Shown in pieces: positions 58,674-64,000 of a stretch of 64,000 nucleotides of DNA. Position 1 is the first letter of the stretch; each line of letters begins with the position of its first letter. Source of the stretch: Planctomonas sp. JC2975 (GTDB taxonomy: Bacteria; Actinomycetota; Actinomycetes; Actinomycetales; Microbacteriaceae); contig NZ_JABEKS010000004.1 in assembly GCF_012985205.1 (NCBI RefSeq), positions 248,001 through 312,000 of the forward strand. The letters run 5' to 3'. The notes beneath the pieces were generated by a model. That model was not told the origin of the DNA. It was given only the letters and a program-made list of their open reading frames with translations, and did no database searches. The translations under genes were made by a program, and so were the position numbers.

Positions 58674-61405
58674 AGGCCTGGGCCGGCGCCTCTAGTTGGA
58701 ACCGCTGGGATCGTCGAGGACCCTTGTACGGGGACCGCCGACCGATGGAGTTCGGTTCTGGCGGCAGCGTGTGATTCGTCCATAGTCGGCTCGATGTATC
58801 CGCGTTGAAGCATGTTGGTGAGTTCGGTTTTGGCTGTAATCGGCGTAGGCGTGGTCAGGATGATGTTGTTAGTGTGACGTCCGCGGGTGAGGCCGACGTA
58901 GAGGCCGGCGGCATCGACTCCGGGGCCGACCAGGGAGTGGTCGGTCGTTTCGCCTTGGGCGCCGTAGACAGTGGACGCGTATCCGAGGTGCAGGTGCTGC
59001 TTCGCGTATTCGTGGCTGACCTTCCGCATCTGAGCTGAGTCGTTAGTGGCAGCTAGGAAGATGCCGTCGTTCGTCATGCGAGTGACGATCCAGTTCTGAC
59101 GGTTTTCGACCGCTGCGCGTGCGTCGTTTCGCCGTGTCTGCACGACATCCCCGACTAGCAGCGTTTGACCGTTCTGACCAATGGCAACCTGGTCGGTGTC
59201 GAGGGTTCCGTCATGGATCCGACGCGCCTGGATCGATTCGCCCACAGCCTGCGCTTCGGCGTGTGTTGCAGTGATGAGCGAGATCGATTCGCGGCGGTTG
59301 GACGCCTGGAACCAAGCGTCGGTCATGACGTGTTCGGTGTCACTGGGGCTGTCAGCAAGCCGGACGTGACCGTTTTGAACTAGGTATTCGGCGACGCGAC
59401 GTCGGTCATCGTCAGTGTCTGCTTGTCGAAGTTCGAGAGTGAAGTCGCCCCATCCCGGTTCCCGGAATCGGTGGACGTCCATAAGTTCTACGATGCTGAT
59501 GCTGTTGCGGCGAAGAAGCTCCATCGCGCCGGAATGTCCGACCGGGAGCGACTGGTTGGGGTCGCCAACAGCGGCGATGCCGGCACGTGTTTCGTAGGCG
59601 AGTTGGACAAGCGCGTTGGCCGCGTCTATGTCCAGCATTCCTGCTTCGTCAACGACGATTCGGTCACCAGCTCGGAGCGCTTCTTTGTCAGGACCCATGT
59701 AGGGTCGGCGACTGATCGGGTCGACCTCACCGATCGTGAGCCTGGACCATTGAGTGCTTCCACTCGCATCGGGGAGCCACCGCCATCCGTACGCGTGTAG
59801 CAGCTGATGCAGTGACGACGCGTCGCTGCCGGTTTCGGCTCCGGCAACCGTGGCAGCCTTCTTGGTCGGTGCGACCACCACCATGCGCCGGTTCTGAATC
59901 CGAAGCGCGGCCGCGGCAACTTTCAGCATGGTCGTCTTCCCAGTACCCGCGGCACCGATTACGGTCACCAAGTTGCTAGTTCCGGCGATAATGCCAGCCC
60001 CGCCGATCTGACCGGAATCTAGGACACGGCCCGGATCGACGATCGCCGCGATTTGTTCCACCGCATCGGTTGGCAGGCGTTCTCCTGGCACCGGGAAAAG
60101 CTGAAGCTGGTTCGCGAGCGCATTCTTCGCGAGCGCGGTCTGAGTGGCCACAAGTTGTTTCACATGGTTCGGAACGTTGTCTTCCTCCAGGAGGTGGACA
60201 GTGTGCGCAGCCACGGCCCGGTCAACGAGGTCGGTGACGAGGAGGTCGAGCCTGGCGCGTTCGGTGATAAGGCCAGTGGCGGCTAATGCCCTGAGGACGC
60301 CGGCGCGGACATCGAACACACTGAACCGGCCACCGGTCCCGGTGGAGCGGCCATCCGCATCCACGATCGCACGCGCGGCCACCAGATCCAGGTCAATGTC
60401 CGCCACACTGACCGCCTTGACGGCCACCGCTGACCGTGCGGTCATGGTGGGGTCGGCGGTGTGGATCTCATCCCGGATGATGCCCGCCCAGTCCGCCTCG
60501 TCCAGGTCGTGCGGCTTGTTCGGACGGCCCGTGGCCCAGGCCCACCGGTCGATCTGGTTCAACACATCCCGGGAGGCCTCCTCGCCAGGATGCTGGGACC
60601 GCCACCACTCCAACCGTGCCGCCCGGTTCTGTTCGATTTGGGCTGACCGTTTCGACAACGGTCGCACCAAATGCTGCAGTTGCTGGATCTCGCCCTCCGC
60701 GTTCAGCGTGAAGCCTTTCGCGGCCAACGCGTGGATCCAAGCCGGGTCGGTCCTGGCGGCGAGGTCGCCTTCCGCGTTGACCACATTCTGGAACCGCAAC
60801 GCCACCCGGGTGTCCAGGTTCGACCAGCGCCCGTCGTGTCCTTGGACTTTGACGTTCAACCACAGGTGGCGGTGCTTGTGCGGGTCAAGGGAGCGGGAGC
60901 GTTCGTGCTTGAGCTCGACTACTTCTACCCGGGCGAGGTCTTCCCGGATGAGGCCGCCGGCACCACGACGGGCGTTGAGCTCTTGTTGCCAGAGGTGGAT
61001 GATCCGGTCCCGCAACCGATCCTGCAAATCCTCATACGCTGCATTCAACTCAGGGTCCAACAGTGCGGCAATGGAGAACGACTTCGGTGCGTTCACCGTC
61101 GCATCCAGAACCAAGTCGGCCACCGGGGACTCCAGATCCCGGCCACGACGTTCCAGGGTGAGCGGGTCGAAACCATCCACCCACTCCCGCAGTTGTTTCC
61201 GAGAGAGCAGGTCGTCGCGGATGACACCGTCCTCGCAGATGTACCTGGTCATCACCGCATCCGCGTAGTCCGCTGCGGCGATCACACCGACAGCGTCTTT
61301 CGCGGTGAGGGTGGCGTCACAGACCCCGCCGAAGGCGTACGCGACCGCCTGCTTCACCCCCTGCGAAGCAACCCCACGCTTCCACCGTGCAACACCCCCA
61401 CGCAC
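58670..61405 (-). CDS. MobF-family relaxase-helicase (TrwC/TraA type)
   Basis: A 911-residue conjugative DNA-processing enzyme that would nick oriT and unwind the strand. The relaxase domain (about 1-330) includes VNAPKSFSIAALLDPELNAAYE and the metal-binding His triad in DPHKHRHLWLNVK. The catalytic Tyr is expected near the N-terminus, possibly in AVAYAFGG or ADYADAVMTRY. The RecD-like helicase half carries Walker A GAAGTGKTT, Walker B VVDEAGMLD, and the C-terminal motif YGAQGETTDHSLVG...YVGLTRGR. It marks an integrated conjugative or mobilisable element. No mating-pore gene is in the window. Confidence 0.93.
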   Translation of the reverse strand: MRGGVARWKRGVASQGVKQAVAYAFGGVCDATLTAKDAVGVIAAADYADAVMTRYICEDGVIRDDLLSRKQLREWVDGFDPLTLERRGRDLESPVADLVLDATVNAPKSFSIAALLDPELNAAYEDLQDRLRDRIIHLWQQELNARRGAGGLIREDLARVEVVELKHERSRSLDPHKHRHLWLNVKVQGHDGRWSNLDTRVALRFQNVVNAEGDLAARTDPAWIHALAAKGFTLNAEGEIQQLQHLVRPLSKRSAQIEQNRAARLEWWRSQHPGEEASRDVLNQIDRWAWATGRPNKPHDLDEADWAGIIRDEIHTADPTMTARSAVAVKAVSVADIDLDLVAARAIVDADGRSTGTGGRFSVFDVRAGVLRALAATGLITERARLDLLVTDLVDRAVAAHTVHLLEEDNVPNHVKQLVATQTALAKNALANQLQLFPVPGERLPTDAVEQIAAIVDPGRVLDSGQIGGAGIIAGTSNLVTVIGAAGTGKTTMLKVAAAALRIQNRRMVVVAPTKKAATVAGAETGSDASSLHQLLHAYGWRWLPDASGSTQWSRLTIGEVDPISRRPYMGPDKEALRAGDRIVVDEAGMLDIDAANALVQLAYETRAGIAAVGDPNQSLPVGHSGAMELLRRNSISIVELMDVHRFREPGWGDFTLELRQADTDDDRRRVAEYLVQNGHVRLADSPSDTEHVMTDAWFQASNRRESISLITATHAEAQAVGESIQARRIHDGTLDTDQVAIGQNGQTLLVGDVVQTRRNDARAAVENRQNWIVTRMTNDGIFLAATNDSAQMRKVSHEYAKQHLHLGYASTVYGAQGETTDHSLVGPGVDAAGLYVGLTRGRHTNNIILTTPTPITAKTELTNMLQRGYIEPTMDESHAAARTELHRSAVPVQGSSTIPAVPTRGAGPGL

Positions 61406-61445
61406 ACCCCAAGAATACGCCTGTCACTACAAAGTGCCTGCGTGC

Positions 61446-61600
61446 ATTACAGTCTTCGATCTTCAAGTTCTCGATCCCTTGGCTCCTTCGATCGTCATCT
61501 CCTTCGCCTCAACTCGTCCGTTCAACCTCGTTTGCCCTTGCCCTCTCGATCACTCGTTCGTTCCTTCGTTGTCCTCGTTTCGAAAAACGCTTCCGCCGCC
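61446..61600. other. Pyrimidine-rich tract with repeated YTCGATC, candidate oriT
   Basis: Directly upstream of the relaxase gene the plus strand is strongly C/T-rich for about 150 bases. It contains four copies of (C/T)TCGATC and several TTCGTT/CTTCG units (for example TTCGATCTTCAAGTTCTCGATC). Nick regions usually lie beside their relaxase genes and carry iterated protein-binding sites. No clear nick-site match can be named. Confidence 0.4.
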
Positions 61601-61872
61601 CGAAAGACACGCTGCTTCTGACGCACCCTCACCGGTCACTGCAGCGGGCCGGGTAAACGGGCATCCCACTCCACGACTTGCAAGCGCCAGGCAATTTCGC
61701 GATGGCAGGCACGGCCGGGGACCGGCTTACGCGCGCTTCTGCGGGCGGCGTAGTGTGTCAGGCTCGCTGAGCCGATCGACCAGGGGGATACTCTGCTGTT
61801 CTCGTTTTGCTGTAGGCGCAGGTCTCCTCAGAAATGCTTTGGGCGGGCAGCGTGATCGTAGGGTTGGCCACG

Positions 61873-62139
61873 ATGAACACGTCCGAGGTCGTCTCCATGG
61901 TTCTGCGATGCCTGGTCGGGTTGCTGCTCGTTGCCGGCGGGATACTCCTGATCGTATTCAGTCGCAGGATCACCAGGTTGGTGACCTGGATGACGGGGAT
62001 CGAGCCGGGGAAGCCAGTGCCGTTCGGTTATCGATCCAACTCTGTGGGGGGCTGGGTCCTTGGTGGGATAGCTGCCATCGTCATCGGCGGCTGGAGCGTC
62101 TGGGCCGCCCTGTTGCCATTATTTGCCGCGGGACACTGA
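61873..62139 (+). CDS. Small two-TM membrane protein
   Basis: An 88-residue protein: helix one MVLRCLVGLLLVAGGILLIVF, a cytosolic loop SRRITRLVTWMTGIEPGKPVPFGY, helix two GWVLGGIAAIVIGGWSVWAALLPLF. No family is recognised. The ATG at 61873 is preferred over 61834, which adds hydrophobic residues of uncertain value. It stands alone beside the mobile segment. Confidence 0.6.
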   Translation: MNTSEVVSMVLRCLVGLLLVAGGILLIVFSRRITRLVTWMTGIEPGKPVPFGYRSNSVGGWVLGGIAAIVIGGWSVWAALLPLFAAGH

Positions 62140-62268
62140 TTCGACGCGTGTCCCTTGATAGTTGCGTTAATCGCAACTAGCGAAGTACTCCAGAGTGCCA
62201 CCGGCAAAACCCTCGCGCTTCATAGGATCGCGATCTGCGTTCGTGCTTCGGCGTAGGTTCGGTTGGCG

Positions 62269-62647
62269 ATGGTTCAGATTCTCGGCAGTTGGATCGAGTC
62301 GGTCGACGTCGCCGACATTGATGGTCAGTTGGTTGTGACTATCGCGTTTCGACGGGACCCGGATTTCGAGGCAGACCTGGCAGCGTTCAACGCTTCGGTT
62401 GAGACGCGCGAAGAAGGGCTGTCGCAGCCAGCAACCGTGCTGGCAAGGCGGGTTGATGTGATGGTCACGGCTGCCGATGGTGGTTGGCTGCGTACCGACT
62501 GCTGGGTGTCTTCGGGTGGAACCGGTACTGAGAACCTCGCCGTTTGGCGTTATGACCGGGACGACGTCTGCGATAACCGGCTTCGATGTCGTCGTGCAAG
62601 CAGACGGACAGACGGTCTTCAGCAACCATCCCCCCACTCAGTCGTGA
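62269..62647 (+). pseudogene. Unknown protein with a single-base frameshift, coupled to the esterase
   Basis: Reads VQILGSWIESVDVADIDGQLVVTIAFRRDPDF...VDVMVTAADGGWLRTDCWVSSGGTGTE. The protein-like frame then changes and continues TSPFGVMTGTTSAITGFDVVVQADGQTVFSNHPPTQS to TGA at 62645. Removing one A from GAGAACC (62532-62534) joins them into about 125 residues. The stop overlaps the esterase GTG (GTGA), which supports this reading over the apparent read-through fusion. No domain is recognised. Confidence 0.6.
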
Positions 62648-63429
62648 ACCACTTCACGACCGCGATAGCCGATCCCGCAGCGGGCGTTGCGGAGGCGGGA
62701 AATGGTGGTGAAACTGCTGGGATGGCAGCCGCCTCGGGTCGACTGGTGACTGAGAATCTGAATTTCGATGGTGGCCGTGAAGTCACGGTCTTCGTACCAT
62801 CGGTTGATCCTGCGGTGGTCGTGTACGCCGGGGATGGCCAGCTGATCGCCCCATGGGGTCGCCTGTTGGGGGATCCGGCTCTGCCATCCACGATGATCGT
62901 GGGGGTGCACCGCGTGGCCGATGAGATGGGACGGATCCGCGAGTACTCGCCTGGAGTGAGCACTTCCGAGATCTCGTTCGACCCGCAGCGATTCGCCGCA
63001 CACGAGGCATTCTTCCTCGACGAGGTTCCAGCATGGCTGCAATCGCGTTTCGGGATCAGTTTTCCGGTGGAACGGACGGCGGTGTTCGGAGTTTCTGCCG
63101 GGGGTGAACTGGCCCTAGCGATGGGGGTTCGGCATCCTGACCGCTTCGGCGCGGTTCTTTGCGCTTCACCCGGGGCCGGCTATCAACCGCCGCGGCAGTT
63201 GTCGAAGCCATTGCCGCGTTTCTACTTCGTTGCCGGACGTCAGGAGCCGTTCTTCCTGAACAACGCAGAGCGCTGGGCCACGGCACTGCGCGACGCCGGC
63301 GCGGACGTCACCATGACAGAACGGGACGGCACGCACGGCAGCCAGCTCTGGCAGCAAGAACTCCCCACGATGATCGCCTGGGCCTTCACCATCCGAACTC
63401 GGCGCACGTCAAAGACCCATCGCCCCTAG
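62644..63429 (+). CDS. Esterase (Fes/esterase-D-like alpha/beta hydrolase)
   Basis: A 261-residue hydrolase. The strand AVVVYAGDGQLIAPW matches the YxxDG motif of the enterochelin-esterase family, the nucleophile elbow is FGVSAGGELAL, the acid lies near FVAGRQEPF, and the catalytic His is in DGTHGSQLWQQELP. GTG 62644 is chosen because it overlaps the upstream stop; a frame running in from 62269 results from the frameshift there. Substrate unknown; there is no siderophore gene nearby. Confidence 0.75.
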   Translation: MNHFTTAIADPAAGVAEAGNGGETAGMAAASGRLVTENLNFDGGREVTVFVPSVDPAVVVYAGDGQLIAPWGRLLGDPALPSTMIVGVHRVADEMGRIREYSPGVSTSEISFDPQRFAAHEAFFLDEVPAWLQSRFGISFPVERTAVFGVSAGGELALAMGVRHPDRFGAVLCASPGAGYQPPRQLSKPLPRFYFVAGRQEPFFLNNAERWATALRDAGADVTMTERDGTHGSQLWQQELPTMIAWAFTIRTRRTSKTHRP

Positions 63430-63438
63430 CCGGATCGG

Positions 63439-63891
63439 TCAGCGTGCGGCGTCGTCGAGTACGTTGTCGATCCACTCGTGCCGCTCGGCATGGTTGACCT
63501 GCTCGCGAGTGAGCCAGCCGGTCTCGATCAGCTCAGCAGCCTCGAGCGTGAAGTCGTTGCTCGGCAGCACGCACTCGAACGCCACGGTCACGGCCGCGAT
63601 CTGATCGCCGTTTGGATAGGTCGACACCAAGGGCTTCCCGCCGTAGGCGCCAACGATTCGACGAACTACGGGCCTCACCCCGATCTCCTCGTGCACTTCG
63701 CGAACGACCGCCTCCTGCGGTGTCTCACCGGGCTCGACTCCACCGCCGATAAGGCTCCAGCGTCCGGTGTCACGCTGCCGCGCCAGAAGGAACCGGTCGC
63801 CGTTGCGGATCACAGCCGTCACCCCCGGCAGAAGTAACAGATCGTGCCCGATCCGATTGCGCAGGGACCGAACATAGGGCGACATCGGCAT
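63439..63891 (-). CDS. NUDIX hydrolase
   Basis: A 150-residue Nudix protein with the box GGGVEPGETPQEAVVREVHEEIGV at about 47-70, preceded by GVTAVIRNGDRFLLARQRDTGRWSLI and followed by FECVLPSNDFTLEAAELIETGWLTREQV. Actinomycete proteins starting HDLLLLPGVTAVI hydrolyse nucleotide or nucleoside-diphosphate derivatives. An internal ATG (63885) may be the start. It converges with the esterase gene with nine bases between. Confidence 0.88.
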   Translation of the reverse strand: MPMSPYVRSLRNRIGHDLLLLPGVTAVIRNGDRFLLARQRDTGRWSLIGGGVEPGETPQEAVVREVHEEIGVRPVVRRIVGAYGGKPLVSTYPNGDQIAAVTVAFECVLPSNDFTLEAAELIETGWLTREQVNHAERHEWIDNVLDDAAR

Positions 63892-64000
63892 GACCCGACC
63901 CTACGAGACCCCGGTCACATCATCAGCCCGCAGGCGGATCCTGCTGCGGGCGGCAGCCGGCCGCGAGTCCGTCATCGCCCAACGCGAGGCACGGTTGCGG
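63890..64000 (+). CDS. Possible start of a gene running off the window
   Basis: An open frame TRPYETPVTSSARRRILLRA continues to the last base of the window. Its ATG overlaps the divergent Nudix start codon. Codon use is plausible, but no domain can be judged from 37 residues. Confidence 0.3.
   Translation, partial: MTRPYETPVTSSARRRILLRAAAGRESVIAQREARLR

Noticed and set aside
1-64000. CRISPR array
   Set aside because: No set of regularly spaced identical repeats was found. The only clustered repeats are the IS481 end units and the tRNA-flanking TGTGGGCAA copies.

Overview
The window comes from a high-GC Gram-positive bacterium, most likely an actinomycete of the Microbacteriaceae or a near relative (order Micrococcales). 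This is inferred from codon use, from F420/deazaflavin-type oxidoreductases, from many GTG starts, and from at least six genes whose TANNNT -10 box ends exactly 6 bases before the start codon, the layout of leaderless transcription. No rRNA gene, complete tRNA or CRISPR array is visible.

Region 1 (1-29.5 kb) is ordinary accessory chromosome: small enzymes paired with their regulators (PPOX/deazaflavin/MarR, hydrolase/MarR, XRE/membrane protein, ADH/XRE), a LuxR-type two-component system, two MFS exporters (one frameshifted), a SulP anion transporter and a compact arsenic locus (3.6-5.3 kb). The arsenic locus holds arsR, an aquaporin-type channel, arsC and an unannotated 17-residue peptide with three Cys-Cys pairs, directly under the ars operator. 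An IS3-family element with a broken orfB lies at 25.4-26.6 kb.

Region 2 (29.6-31.1 kb) is a scar: a 5'-truncated tRNA-Met fragment flanked by TGTGGGCAA repeats that looks like a phage or ICE attachment site, a decayed IS481-type element, and an SRPBCC gene beheaded by it.

Region 3 (31.4-54.2 kb) is a glycan-utilisation island. One minus-strand operon encodes a sugar ABC transporter, a putative glycosidase, a Gfo/Idh/MocA oxidoreductase, a Tdh-type dehydrogenase and a GH36 alpha-galactosidase. Divergent from it are a DapA-family aldolase, a GntR/FadR regulator and a sugar-kinase remnant. Next come a secreted GH101 endo-alpha-N-acetylgalactosaminidase, a GH116 enzyme and a Tat-exported GH95 alpha-fucosidase with a ricin-type domain. 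Together these suggest breakdown of O-linked, galactosylated or fucosylated glycans. The island is eroding or mis-assembled: the binding protein lacks a signal peptide, and several genes carry single-base frameshifts. GH116 is flanked by an inverted repeat of about 200 bp that carries a promoter and a signal-peptide start.

Region 4 (54.3-61.8 kb) is a lower-GC mobile segment: a MobF relaxase-helicase with a possible oriT upstream, and three accessory genes: a multidomain Doc/Fic protein, a DUF4041 coiled-coil/GIY-YIG protein and a small Mrr-like protein. This is the best candidate for an undescribed defence or competition cassette. The last 2 kb (61.8-64 kb) return to ordinary chromosome: a small membrane protein, an esterase with a frameshifted partner, and a Nudix hydrolase.

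Caveat: many disruptions are one- or two-base indels in short base runs. Uncorrected sequencing error is a serious alternative to real gene decay.
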